A stretch of DNA of 64,000 nt from Variovorax sp. GTDB lineage: Bacteria > Pseudomonadota > Gammaproteobacteria > Burkholderiales > Burkholderiaceae_C. Positions within the stretch are counted from its first letter, which is position 1. Each line of letters starts with the position of its first letter. The position numbers were made by a program, and so were the translations under genes. The stretch is taken from contig JAGIAI010000026.1 of NCBI GenBank assembly GCA_017744935.1, positions 55,237 through 119,236 of the forward strand. The letters run 5' to 3'. The notes below the pieces were generated by a model. It was not told where the DNA came from. It searched no databases and was given only the letters and a program-made list of their open reading frames with translations. Below, piece after piece: positions 34,505 through 43,016 of this stretch.

Positions 34505-35518
34505 ATGCTCACCAAACGCCGACTCCTGCAAGCCTTTGCCGCCACGCTCTGCACTTCGGGCGCGTGGGCGCAGGATGCGGCCCGTGTACGCAACGCGCGG
34601 TTGTCGTCGCCGTCCACGACATGGCCGACCAAGCCGGTTCGGCTGCTGGTCGGATTTCCCGCCGGCGCATCTCCTGATCTTGCAGCCCGCGCGATCGCGG
34701 AGCCGCTTTCGAAGATGCTGGGTCAACCCGTGATCGTCGAGAACCGCCCGGGCGCAAGCGGCAATCTCGCTGCCGATCAGGTCGCGAAGGCGCAGGACGA
34801 CCACACCATCGGCGCGCTGATCAACGGCAACCTGACGATCGCGAAGCTGCTCAACCCGAACACGCCGTTCGATCCCGAGAAGGATTTTTCGCCGGTGAGC
34901 CTGATCGGTACGGCGCCGCTGGTGCTGGCGGTGTCGGGCGACGCCGTGGGCGCCAATCCTGAAGAGCTGCTCCTCTGGGCGCGCAATCTCGGCGATTCGG
35001 GAAAGTACGGCACGCCAGGCGTCGGCACCGTCGGCCATCTGGGCATGGAGCTGCTGAAGACTCGTACAAGCATTCGCGCGGTGCATATGCCGTTCACCGG
35101 CAACCCCCAGGTCATCGAGGCGATGCTCGCGGGCAAGATCCAGTTGGCGCTGCTGCCGCCGGGCCTCGCCAAGCCGCATGTGAAGTCGGGCAAGCTCAAG
35201 GCGGTGGGGGTGACTTCGCCGGAACGCAGTCCGCTCTTCGCCGAGTTGCCGACGCTGCGCGACGCCAATGTGCGCGGCGCCGATCTCGAAATCTGGACGG
35301 CGATCGCCGCGCCTGCGAGCCTGCCGCAGACGGCGGTTGCCCGGCTCAATGCCGCGCTCGTGGAGGTCGTCCGCTCCGCCGAAGTCCAGCAGCGCCTGCT
35401 TTCCGCCGGCTGGCAGGGGAATGCAGGCACGCCGCAATCGTTGGCCTATCGCATGCGCAGCGATACCACCCAACTCGGCGGCGTGATCCTGATGCGAGGC
35501 ATCCACTCCGACGCCTGA
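34505..35518 (+). CDS. Bug/TctC-family periplasmic receptor
   Basis: This is 337 residues: a signal peptide (LLQAFAATLCTSGAWAQ) and the family pattern TKPVRLLVGFPAGASPDLAARAIAEPL, PVIVENRPGASGNLAA. It is an orphan receptor without TctA/TctB, transcribed toward the IclR gene and divergent from rbsK. The ligand is unknown; the surroundings suggest an aromatic or dicarboxylic acid. Confidence 0.9.
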   Translation: MLTKRRLLQAFAATLCTSGAWAQDAARVRNARLSSPSTTWPTKPVRLLVGFPAGASPDLAARAIAEPLSKMLGQPVIVENRPGASGNLAADQVAKAQDDHTIGALINGNLTIAKLLNPNTPFDPEKDFSPVSLIGTAPLVLAVSGDAVGANPEELLLWARNLGDSGKYGTPGVGTVGHLGMELLKTRTSIRAVHMPFTGNPQVIEAMLAGKIQLALLPPGLAKPHVKSGKLKAVGVTSPERSPLFAELPTLRDANVRGADLEIWTAIAAPASLPQTAVARLNAALVEVVRSAEVQQRLLSAGWQGNAGTPQSLAYRMRSDTTQLGGVILMRGIHSDA

Positions 35519-35527
35519 TCGGCGCCG

Positions 35528-36313
35528 CTACAGCAGGCGGGAGATCGTCCGCGCCGAATCGAGAAGCGCGGGCAGCATCGTCTCCTGCATCACCTTCGCG
35601 CTCGTTCGATTGGCCTGTCCGCTGATATTGAGTGCCGCCACCGCGCGCCCGGCGCGGTCGACGATGGGGGCGGCGATGGAGATCAAGCCTTCTTCGAGTT
35701 CCTGGTTGACCAGACACCAGCCGTGCCGACGCGCGTGCATCACCTTGGCGAAGAGGGCGTCGAGGTCGGTCACCGTGTGCTTGGTGAAGGCCTCCCGTGG
35801 CGAAACCGACAGCCTCTCGCGGATCTCGTCGTCTTCCAGATCGGCGAGTAGCAGCCGGCCCATCGAGGTGCAGTAGGCCGGCAGGCGCGAACCCACTCCC
35901 AGGCTGATGCGCATGATCTTGTGTGTCGGCACTCGCAGCACGTAGACGATGTCGGTTGCATCAAGGACCGCGGCCGAACACGATTCCCGCACCTGCTGCA
36001 CCAGCGCTTCCATGACGGGCTCGGCGCGGTCCCAGATCGGCATCGACGAGAGATACGCAAACCCCAGGTCGAGGATGCGTGGCGTGAGGCTGAAGAGTTT
36101 TCCGTCCGACGCGACGTAGCCCAGCGTCTGAAGCGTGAGCAGGATGCGCCGCGCGCCCGCGCGGGTGAGACCGCTTGCGGCGGCGACTTCGCTGAGCGTC
36201 TGGCGCGGTGCGGTCGCGCTGAAGGAGCGAATCACCTGCAGCCCCCGCGCGAAGGACTGCACGTAACTGTCGCCGGGCGCGGGTGCAACGTGATGTTTCT
36301 TGTGGGTTGCCAT
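35528..36313 (-). CDS. IclR-family regulator of the pca genes (PcaR/PobR-like)
   Basis: This is 261 residues. The N-terminal winged helix (QSFARGLQVIRSFSATAPRQTLSEVAAASGLTRAGARRILLTL) is followed by an IclR effector domain. The N-terminal layout and the QSFARGL start are those of the PcaR/PcaU/PobR subgroup that respond to 3-oxoadipate or 4-hydroxybenzoate. It is divergent from pcaI with an operator-like repeat between. Its own -10 (TACAAT) and -35 (TTCGAT) overlap that repeat, suggesting autoregulation. Confidence 0.9.
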   Translation of the reverse strand: MATHKKHHVAPAPGDSYVQSFARGLQVIRSFSATAPRQTLSEVAAASGLTRAGARRILLTLQTLGYVASDGKLFSLTPRILDLGFAYLSSMPIWDRAEPVMEALVQQVRESCSAAVLDATDIVYVLRVPTHKIMRISLGVGSRLPAYCTSMGRLLLADLEDDEIRERLSVSPREAFTKHTVTDLDALFAKVMHARRHGWCLVNQELEEGLISIAAPIVDRAGRAVAALNISGQANRTSAKVMQETMLPALLDSARTISRLL

Positions 36314-36344
36314 GGGGGAGGAGCTTGCCTAAAATTCATTGTAA

Positions 36345-36368
36345 GAACAACTGTTCGCGTATCGAACA
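36345..36368. promoter_or_regulatory. IclR-type operator between regulator and pcaI
   Basis: Three alternating half-sites follow one another: GAACA (36345-36349), TGTTCG (36352-36357) and CGAACA (36363-36368). The last two form a perfect 6-base inverted repeat with a 5-base spacer. On the minus strand TTCGAT-17-TACAAT gives a promoter for the regulator gene that overlaps the repeat. Confidence 0.65.
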
Positions 36369-36458
36369 AATTCGCGGCAAATTTCTTACACGGAGAATTT
36401 CGGCCTAGCGTGTTCGAGTTCTCAATCGGCTCTCTTCCCCTCCCCGGAGACAGATTTC

Positions 36459-37160
36459 ATGATCAACAAGATCGCGCATTCGATCGCCGATGCCATGTCT
36501 GGCATCCAGGATGGCGCCACGGTGCTGATCGGCGGATTCGGCACCGCCGGCATCCCCGGTGAGCTCATCGACGGCCTGATCGAGCAGGGCGCCAAGGACC
36601 TCACCGTCGTCAACAACAACGCGGGCAATGGCGACGCCGGGCTGGCTGCGCTTCTCAAGGCGGGCCGCGTGCGCAAGATCATCTGCAGTTTTCCGCGTCA
36701 GGCCGACAGCTACGTCTTCGACGAGCTCTACCGCGCGGGCAAGCTTGAGCTCGAACTCGTGCCGCAAGGCAACCTCGCCGAGCGCATCCGCGCGGCCGGC
36801 GCGGGTATCGGCGCCTTCTTTTGCCCGACCGGCTTCGGCACGCAGCTCGCGGGCGACCGCGAAACGCGCGAGATCAACGGCAAGCAGTACGTGCTTGAGT
36901 ACCCGATCCGCGGCGACGTCGCGCTCATCAAGGCCGAGCGAGGCGACCGCTGGGGCAATCTCACCTATCGCAAGGCCGCGCGCAACTTCGGTCCCGTGAT
37001 GGCGATGGCTTCGAGTCGCACGATCGCCACCGTGCACGAGATCGCCGAGCTCGGTGAAATGGATCCCGAGACCGTCGTCACGCCCGGCATCTTCGTCCAC
37101 CGGATCGTCAAGATCGATCGCGTCGCCACCGTCGCGGGCGGCTTCAAGCAGGCAGCATGA
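36459..37160 (+). CDS. pcaI: 3-oxoadipate CoA-transferase subunit A
   Basis: This is 233 residues with the CoA-transferase family I alpha pattern: DGATVLIGGFGTAGIPGELIDGL, then VVNNNAGNGDAGLAALLKAGRVRKIICSFPRQ. It transfers CoA from succinyl-CoA to 3-oxoadipate together with PcaJ, which starts within its stop codon (ATGA). It lies downstream of the IclR operator. Confidence 0.93.
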   Translation: MINKIAHSIADAMSGIQDGATVLIGGFGTAGIPGELIDGLIEQGAKDLTVVNNNAGNGDAGLAALLKAGRVRKIICSFPRQADSYVFDELYRAGKLELELVPQGNLAERIRAAGAGIGAFFCPTGFGTQLAGDRETREINGKQYVLEYPIRGDVALIKAERGDRWGNLTYRKAARNFGPVMAMASSRTIATVHEIAELGEMDPETVVTPGIFVHRIVKIDRVATVAGGFKQAA

Positions 37161-37807
37161 ACATGGCAACCTACACCCGCCGCACCAAGGACCAACTCGC
37201 TGCCCGCGTCGCGCAGGACATCTTCGATGGCGCGGTCGTCAACCTCGGCATCGGCCAGCCCACGCTCGTCGCCAACCATCTGCCCGCCGGCCGGGAAGTC
37301 ATCCTGCACAGCGAGAACGGCATCCTCGGCATGGGCCCCGCGCCCGCCGAAGGCGCTGAAGACTACGACCTCATCAACGCCGGCAAGCAGCCCGTCACGC
37401 TGCTGCCAGGTGGTGCTTTCTTCCACCACGCCGACAGCTTCGCGATGATGCGCGGCGGCCATCTCGACATCTGCGTGCTCGGCGCTTTCCAGGTGTCCGC
37501 CACCGGCGACCTCGCGAACTGGAGCACCGGCGAAGAAGGTGCGATTCCCGCCGTGGGCGGCGCCATGGACCTCGCCATCGGCGCCAAGCAGACCTGGGTC
37601 ATGATGGATCTGCTCACCAAGAAGGGCGAAAGCAAGATCGTCGAGAAATGCACCTATCCCCTGACCGGCATCGGTTGCGTGAAGCGGGTGTACTCCGATC
37701 TCGCAACCATCGAATGCACGCCTTCGGGCCTGAAGCTGATCGACAAGGTCGATGGCCTCGAGCATGCCGAACTCGAAAGGCTGGTCGGCTTGCCGATCGC
37801 CGTTTGA
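37157..37807 (+). CDS. pcaJ: 3-oxoadipate CoA-transferase subunit B
   Basis: This is 216 residues, the beta subunit, with the catalytic Glu in ILHSENGILGMGP and the pattern VVNLGIGQPTLVANHLPAG. An alternative start two codons later (37163) is possible; the ATGA overlap with pcaI favours 37157. The product, 3-oxoadipyl-CoA, is the substrate of the following thiolase. Confidence 0.93.
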   Translation: MNMATYTRRTKDQLAARVAQDIFDGAVVNLGIGQPTLVANHLPAGREVILHSENGILGMGPAPAEGAEDYDLINAGKQPVTLLPGGAFFHHADSFAMMRGGHLDICVLGAFQVSATGDLANWSTGEEGAIPAVGGAMDLAIGAKQTWVMMDLLTKKGESKIVEKCTYPLTGIGCVKRVYSDLATIECTPSGLKLIDKVDGLEHAELERLVGLPIAV

Positions 37808-37840
37808 TCCGAATCATTGAACCGACCTGAGAGAGACACC

Positions 37841-39046
37841 ATGACCAAAGAAGCCTTCATCTGCGACGCCATCCGCACGCCTTTCGGCCGCTACGGCGGC
37901 TCGCTGTCGAGCGTTCGCGCCGACGATCTCGCTGCACTGCCGATCAAGGCGCTCATGGAGCGCAACAAGAATGTCGACTGGCAAGCCGTCGCCGACGTGC
38001 TCTACGGCTGTGCCAACCAGGCCGGCGAAGACAACCGCAATGTGGCGCGGATGGCCGGCCTGCTCGCGGGCCTGCCGATCGAAGTGGGCGGCGGCACGAT
38101 CAACCGCCTCTGCGGCTCGGGGCTCGACGCAGTCGGCACCGCAGCACGCGCCATCAAGGCGGGCGAAGCTGGCCTGATGATCGCGGGCGGCGTCGAAAGC
38201 ATGAGCCGCGCGCCGTTCGTGATGCCCAAGGCCGAGAGCGCATTCAGCCGCAACAACGCCGTGTACGACACCACCATCGGCTGGCGCTTCGTCAACAAGC
38301 TGATGAAGGCGCAGTACGGCGTCGATTCGATGCCCGAGACGGCCGAGAACGTCGCGACCGACTACAAGATCGAGCGTGAGGCGCAAGACCGCATGGCCCT
38401 CGCCTCGCAGCAGCGCGCCGTCGCGGCGCAGAAGTCGGGCTTCTTCGACGCCGAGATCGTGCCCGTGAGTGTCGCTCAGAAGAAGGGCGATCCGATCATC
38501 GTTTCCAAGGACGAGCATCCCCGCGACACGAGCCTCGAAGCACTCGCCAAGCTCAAGGGCGTGGTCCGCCCCGACGGCACGGTGACGGCGGGCAACGCCA
38601 GCGGCGTGAACGATGGTGCCTGCGCGCTGTTGCTGGCCGATGAAGCGACCGCCGCGAAGAACGGCCTCACGCCGCGCGCCCGCGTGATCGGCATGGCGAC
38701 CGCCGGCGTTGCGCCGCGCATCATGGGCATCGGCCCGGCGCCCGCGACGCAGAAGGTGCTCGCGCAAACGGGCCTCAAGCTCGACCAGATCGATGTGATC
38801 GAACTCAACGAAGCGTTTGCCGCGCAAGGTCTGGCGGTGCTGCGTCTTCTGGGTCTCAAGGACGACGATGCGCGCGTCAACATCAACGGTGGCGCGATTG
38901 CGCTCGGCCATCCGTTGGGCGCCAGCGGTGCGCGTCTTGCGACCACCGCGATCAACCAGCTGCACAAGGGTGGCGGCCGCTATGCGCTGTGCACGATGTG
39001 CATCGGCGTGGGCCAGGGTATCGCCGTCATCCTGGAGCGCGTCTGA
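37841..39046 (+). CDS. pcaF: 3-oxoadipyl-CoA thiolase
   Basis: From the ATG at 37841 (GAGAGAC upstream) this is 401 residues. Thiolase signatures are all present: the acyl-enzyme Cys in NRLCGSGLDAVG, His in GHPLGASGAR and Cys in CTMCIGVGQG. It starts TKEAFICDAIRTPFGRYGGSLS, typical for PcaF. It splits 3-oxoadipyl-CoA to succinyl-CoA and acetyl-CoA, the last step for the aromatic routes of this window. Confidence 0.95.
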   Translation: MTKEAFICDAIRTPFGRYGGSLSSVRADDLAALPIKALMERNKNVDWQAVADVLYGCANQAGEDNRNVARMAGLLAGLPIEVGGGTINRLCGSGLDAVGTAARAIKAGEAGLMIAGGVESMSRAPFVMPKAESAFSRNNAVYDTTIGWRFVNKLMKAQYGVDSMPETAENVATDYKIEREAQDRMALASQQRAVAAQKSGFFDAEIVPVSVAQKKGDPIIVSKDEHPRDTSLEALAKLKGVVRPDGTVTAGNASGVNDGACALLLADEATAAKNGLTPRARVIGMATAGVAPRIMGIGPAPATQKVLAQTGLKLDQIDVIELNEAFAAQGLAVLRLLGLKDDDARVNINGGAIALGHPLGASGARLATTAINQLHKGGGRYALCTMCIGVGQGIAVILERV

Positions 39047-40029
39047 TGTCGCGTTGCACCCGCCGTGCGCTTGTGGTGAGCGTGGCGGCATCGCTGGGCT
39101 TGCCTGCCTGGGCGCAATCGTCGCTGCAAGGCAAGTTGATCCGCATCGTCGTGCCATTTACCCCGGGTGGCGGCAACGACGTGTTCGCGCGTCAGATGGC
39201 CAAGAGCCTCGGTCAGTTGCGCAACCAGAGCGTGGTGGTCGAGAACAGGCCCGGCGCCGGCGGCAATCTCGGCACTGAATATGTGGTGCGAAGCGCTCCC
39301 GACGGCGCGACCCTGCTGCTGGGACATTCGGGCACGGTGTCGATCAACCCGGCGCTCTATAGCCAGCTCAAGTACGACACGCAGAAGGACCTCGTGCCGG
39401 TTGCGATGTTCGCGTCGTCTGCCTTGCTGCTTGTGGTCCCTGCGAATTCGCCGATCAAGACCGTCGCGGATCTGGTGGCTGCCGCCAGGGCGAAACCCGG
39501 CAAGATCAACTTCGCATCGAGCGGCAGCGGCACCGGCGGGCATCTCACCGGCGAGATGTTCGGGCAGAAGAGCGGCGTCAAGCTCAGCCACATCCCCTAC
39601 AAGGGAACCGCGCCGGCATTGACCGACCTCGTCGGCGAACAGGTGCAGCTGATGTTCAGCGTCATCCCGCCTGCGCTCGCGCTGGTCAAGAGCGGTCGCC
39701 TGCGCGCCGTCGCGGTCACCGGAAGCAAGCGGTGGCCGTCACTGCCCGACGTGCCGACGGTCGCCGAGTCCGGCGTTCAGGGGCTTGGCGGGTTCGAGAG
39801 CACGCTGACATACGGCATCCTCGCGCCGCGCGGCACGCCCGATGCCGTCGTGAAGGAGCTGTCGGGGCAGATGCTCAAGATCGCGGCGACGGAGGAGTTC
39901 CAGTCGCGTCTCGGCGTCGAAGGTGCGGTGCCCCTCCTGGGCGGCAGCGCGGACTACGCAGCGTTGATCCGCAAGGAGAGCGCCCAGTGGGCCGAGATCA
40001 TCAAGGTCTCCGGCGCCACCGTGGAGTGA
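39046..40029 (+). CDS. Bug/TctC-family periplasmic receptor
   Basis: From the ATG at 39046, overlapping the pcaF stop by one base, this is 327 residues. A signal peptide (RRALVVSVAASLGLPAWAQ) precedes the family pattern IRIVVPFTPGGGNDVFARQ and VVVENRPGAGGNLGTEYV. Translational coupling to pcaF suggests that its ligand is metabolised through 3-oxoadipate. It ends three bases from the convergent cyclodeaminase-family gene. Confidence 0.9.
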   Translation: MSRCTRRALVVSVAASLGLPAWAQSSLQGKLIRIVVPFTPGGGNDVFARQMAKSLGQLRNQSVVVENRPGAGGNLGTEYVVRSAPDGATLLLGHSGTVSINPALYSQLKYDTQKDLVPVAMFASSALLLVVPANSPIKTVADLVAAARAKPGKINFASSGSGTGGHLTGEMFGQKSGVKLSHIPYKGTAPALTDLVGEQVQLMFSVIPPALALVKSGRLRAVAVTGSKRWPSLPDVPTVAESGVQGLGGFESTLTYGILAPRGTPDAVVKELSGQMLKIAATEEFQSRLGVEGAVPLLGGSADYAALIRKESAQWAEIIKVSGATVE

Positions 40030-40032
40030 GCT

Positions 40033-40977
40033 TCAATCTTCTTCCCCTGCGGCGCCGGTCCACACGAGCGTCGCGGCGGCGAGGTCCTCGAGCGCGCTGC
40101 CGACGGCCTTGAAGACCGTGCGCTCTGATCGAGACATCCTCCCGGGACTCTCGCCTCGACAGAGTTGCGCGAGCGTCGCCTGGATCTCCCCCGGTGCGAG
40201 CGTCTTCGCGGCGAATGCGTCGAGCAGGTCGCCGGCCTTGGTCGGCGCTTCTTCCGTGTCGACGAACACCCTTGCGTTCGCAAAGCAGGAAGGGTCGGCT
40301 TCCTTCATCGCCGGCGTGAAGCTGCCGATCAGGTCGAGATGCGATCCTGGTGCAAGCCATTCGCCGCGTATCAGCGGGGCGGTTGCGAGCGTCGCGCAGC
40401 TCACGATGTCGGCGGCGCGCACCGCAGCCGCAAGATCGTCGACCGCCTCGGCGTCCCAGCCCGCTTGCCGCCATTCGGCGGCGAGCGCACGGGCGCCCTC
40501 CGGCCGGTGGTTCCAGACACGTACCTTGCCGATCGGTCGAGTGCTTGCATGTGAAGCGGGCAGCAGGCGCGCCACGCGGCCAGTGCCGAGGACCAGCAAC
40601 GTGGTGGCGTCCGCGCGCGCAAGAAAGGATGCACCCAACGCCGACGCAGCGGCGGTGCGATGGGCGGTGATCTCGTTGCCATCCATCTGCGCCAGCGGCA
40701 CGCCGGTGCGGGCGTCATACAGGACATAGGTGGCGTGCAGGCCGGGCAACCCGCGTGCGCCATTGCCCGGAAAGATGTTGATGGTCTTGATGCCGAGGAA
40801 GCCGGCCTCGCTCCACGCCGGCATGATCAGCACGGTACCGCGCGCACCACCGCTTTCGACCGCATGCACGTGGCGATTGGGCACCGACGCGTCGCCGGCG
40901 AATGCCTCGCGCAGCGCGGGCACGAGGCGATCGAAGGCAAGGTGGGAGCGGGTCCGTTCGGCATCGAAGGTCTTCAT
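40033..40977 (-). CDS. ornithine cyclodeaminase / mu-crystallin family protein
   Basis: This is 314 residues from the ATG at 40977. Family features are IMPAWSEAGFLGIKTINIFPGN, TAHRTAAASALGASFLARADATTLLVLGTGRVA (Rossmann) and the active-site region HLDLIGSFTPAMKEAD. Members are NAD(P)-dependent cyclodeaminases, ketimine reductases or amino-acid dehydrogenases, and sequence alone does not decide. The frame extends to 41994 only by antisense read-through of the TSUP gene. Confidence 0.88.
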   Translation of the reverse strand: MKTFDAERTRSHLAFDRLVPALREAFAGDASVPNRHVHAVESGGARGTVLIMPAWSEAGFLGIKTINIFPGNGARGLPGLHATYVLYDARTGVPLAQMDGNEITAHRTAAASALGASFLARADATTLLVLGTGRVARLLPASHASTRPIGKVRVWNHRPEGARALAAEWRQAGWDAEAVDDLAAAVRAADIVSCATLATAPLIRGEWLAPGSHLDLIGSFTPAMKEADPSCFANARVFVDTEEAPTKAGDLLDAFAAKTLAPGEIQATLAQLCRGESPGRMSRSERTVFKAVGSALEDLAAATLVWTGAAGEED

Positions 40978-41034
40978 GAGTGGAGAATGTAGCCTTCGCG
41001 CTTCCCCCGCGCCGCTTCGCCGGCCGTCGTCATC

Positions 41035-41793
41035 TTGAGCCTTCCCGTCATCACCGATCCGCATTTCTATGCGGTTGCCATCCCTGCCGTGCTGCTGCTC
41101 GGCGTCAGCAAGAGCGGCTTCGGCGCCGGGTTCGGATCGCTCGCGGTTCCGCTCATGGCGCTGGCCGTCACCGTGCCGCAGGCGGCCGCGATCCTCATGC
41201 CGGTGCTGCTGCTCATGGATCTGCTGGGGCTTGCCGCATTCCGGCGCGATTTCGACAAGCGGCTGCTGTGGTTCCTCATTCCGTGCGGGTTGGCCGGCAC
41301 GCTGATCGGCACTCTGCTCTTCAAGGCGCTGCCCGCGCACACGGTCGCAGGCATCGTCGGGGTGTTCACCCTGGTCTTTCTCGCGCAGCGGCTGGCATTC
41401 CCGCCGAAGTCGAACGCGTCCCCGCCGTCGAAGACCACCGGCGCGGTGCTGACCACGATCAGCGGCTTCACCAGCTTCATCGCGCATGCGGGTGGCCCGC
41501 CGGTGACCGCTTACGTCATCCCGCTTCGCCTGTCGCCGGTGGCCTACACCGCCACGATGGCCTATTTCTTCTTCGTCGTGAATCTCAGCAAGTGGGTGCC
41601 GTATGCGTGGCTCGGCCTGCTCGACTGGCGCAACCTCGCGACCTCGCTGGTTCTGCTTCCGATCGCGCCGTTGGGCGTGTGGGTGGGCATTCGCATCGCG
41701 CGCCGCATCGATGCCAAGTGGTTCTACCGCTTCGTCTACCTCGGCATGCTGCTGACCGGCCTCAAGCTCACCTGGGACGGCTTCATCGCGTGA
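41035..41793 (+). CDS. TSUP-family membrane exporter (TauE/SafE)
   Basis: This is 252 residues from a TTG start; there is no clear ribosome-binding site and an alternative start is possible. It has about eight transmembrane segments with the TSUP pattern (LLGVSKSGFGAGFGSLAVPLMAL near the start, SGFTSFIAHAGGPPVTAYVIPLRL in the middle). TSUP proteins move sulfite, sulfoacetate or other organic anions. A link to the sulfatase at 28089 (sulfate or sulfite export) is possible but only by proximity. Confidence 0.85.
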   Translation: MSLPVITDPHFYAVAIPAVLLLGVSKSGFGAGFGSLAVPLMALAVTVPQAAAILMPVLLLMDLLGLAAFRRDFDKRLLWFLIPCGLAGTLIGTLLFKALPAHTVAGIVGVFTLVFLAQRLAFPPKSNASPPSKTTGAVLTTISGFTSFIAHAGGPPVTAYVIPLRLSPVAYTATMAYFFFVVNLSKWVPYAWLGLLDWRNLATSLVLLPIAPLGVWVGIRIARRIDAKWFYRFVYLGMLLTGLKLTWDGFIA

Positions 41794-41808
41794 TCGCTCA
41801 GCGATGTA

Positions 41809-42087
41809 ATGCAAATCTCTACGATTGTCGCGATGTCTGCCAATCGGCAGAATTTCGGTATGTCCGCCCCGTCGACAACGCCCGCCAATCTCGATGACGA
41901 TGAGCTTCAAAGCCTCGCGTCGGAGTGGCGCCTTCGCGCGATGCGGGGCGATCAGCTTGCGCATCGCATGGCGCAGGCGCTCGAGGCGGAGCAACGGCGC
42001 CGAATCCGCGACACCGGCCTGCAGACGCTGCCGCCCGCCGCATCCTCGATGTATTCGCGCAAGAGACCCTGGTGGAAGTTCTGGTGA
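41809..42087 (+). CDS. small hypothetical protein
   Basis: This is 92 residues, soluble and charged, ending SRKRPWWKFW, a basic aromatic tail. The core DDELQSLASEWRLRAMRGDQLAHRMAQALE is helical. Later in-frame ATGs (41833, 41860) are possible starts. Its stop overlaps the next gene's GTG start (GTGA), so the two are coupled. No family is recognised with certainty. Confidence 0.6.
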   Translation: MQISTIVAMSANRQNFGMSAPSTTPANLDDDELQSLASEWRLRAMRGDQLAHRMAQALEAEQRRRIRDTGLQTLPPAASSMYSRKRPWWKFW

Positions 42088-42461
42088 GCAAGATTGATTT
42101 CGGCATCGGGCTGGCGCTGCTCAGCCTCTTCGGCGCCACATTCCTCTCGAATCTCCTGGCCTATATTCGCGACAGGTCGCGCGAGGTCGACCCGATCACG
42201 CGCGAAGCCCGCGAACTGCTGATGCGCGAGAGTGCGGCGCCGGTGCCGGACAGCCCGACCCTGTCTCCAGCGCATTGGGCACGCCTGGAAGCCATGCAGC
42301 CGAACTGGCGCAAGGCCGCGATGCAGACAGCGCGCAGGCGCTACGACGATGCGCGTTCCGCGTACGCCCGTCATGACTTCAACGGGGAGCTGTACTACCC
42401 CAATCCCGCACTCGTCGCCAACGCCGCGCACGAACTGCTGCGGATGACCGAGCGCTTCTAA
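42084..42461 (+). CDS. small membrane-anchored hypothetical protein
   Basis: This is 125 residues from a GTG at 42084 that overlaps the previous stop. It has one N-terminal transmembrane segment (IGLALLSLFGATFLSNLLAYI) and then a soluble, Arg-rich part. No domain is recognised. The GTGA overlap with the preceding small gene and the absence of any ATG start in the right place support the GTG. Confidence 0.6.
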   Translation: MSKIDFGIGLALLSLFGATFLSNLLAYIRDRSREVDPITREARELLMRESAAPVPDSPTLSPAHWARLEAMQPNWRKAAMQTARRRYDDARSAYARHDFNGELYYPNPALVANAAHELLRMTERF

Positions 42462-42471
42462 CGCCTAGCCG

Positions 42472-42960
42472 CTAGGACGGCAGGTAGACCTTCTGCAGCA
42501 GGCGGATGAGCGTCTCGCGCTCGCGCGCCGTGAGCCGCGCGCTGGCATCGGCTTCGAGCTGCGTCACGGTCCGCTCCGCTTCGCGGATCAGTTCCTCGCC
42601 GGCCGGCGTGAGATGCAGGCCGATGGCGCGCCCGTCATGCGGATGCGGACGCCGCTCGATCAGGCCCCGGCTGTCCATCGCGGCGATCAGGCTCACGAGA
42701 TTGGGCGGCAGGATGTCGAGCGTGGAGCAAAGCTGCCTCGAGGTTGCGCCCGGATTGTGCGCAAGCAGCGACAGCACCGAGAAATCCACCTGCTTGAGCC
42801 CGTAGACGGCCATGCGTTCGGCGAACACCTGGCTCACCACGAGCCAGGCCCTGCGCGCGTTGTAGCCGACGAATGTCTCTAGCACGCGGGTGTCCAGATG
42901 ATCGGAACGCAGGACCTGTGCATGGGCGACGGGCGTGGTTTTCTTGCGAGGTGCTGGCAT
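42472..42960 (-). CDS. MarR-family regulator of the hydroxycinnamate operon
   Basis: From the ATG at 42960 this is 162 residues with a MarR winged helix: FSVLSLLAHNPGATSRQLCSTLDILPPNLVSLIAAMDSRGLIERRPHPHDGRAIGLHLT. MarR proteins of hydroxycinnamate clusters (CouR, FerR types) are repressors released by the hydroxycinnamoyl-CoA thioester. It is the last gene of the ten-gene leftward operon, 57 bases after the acyl-CoA dehydrogenase. I infer that it binds the palindrome at 54851-54869. Confidence 0.88.
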   Translation of the reverse strand: MPAPRKKTTPVAHAQVLRSDHLDTRVLETFVGYNARRAWLVVSQVFAERMAVYGLKQVDFSVLSLLAHNPGATSRQLCSTLDILPPNLVSLIAAMDSRGLIERRPHPHDGRAIGLHLTPAGEELIREAERTVTQLEADASARLTARERETLIRLLQKVYLPS

Positions 42961-43016
42961 GGATGCGAGCGTAACTGCCTTCCGGGCGCTTGCGGGCGTT
43001 TTCCGGGGCAGCTCAT

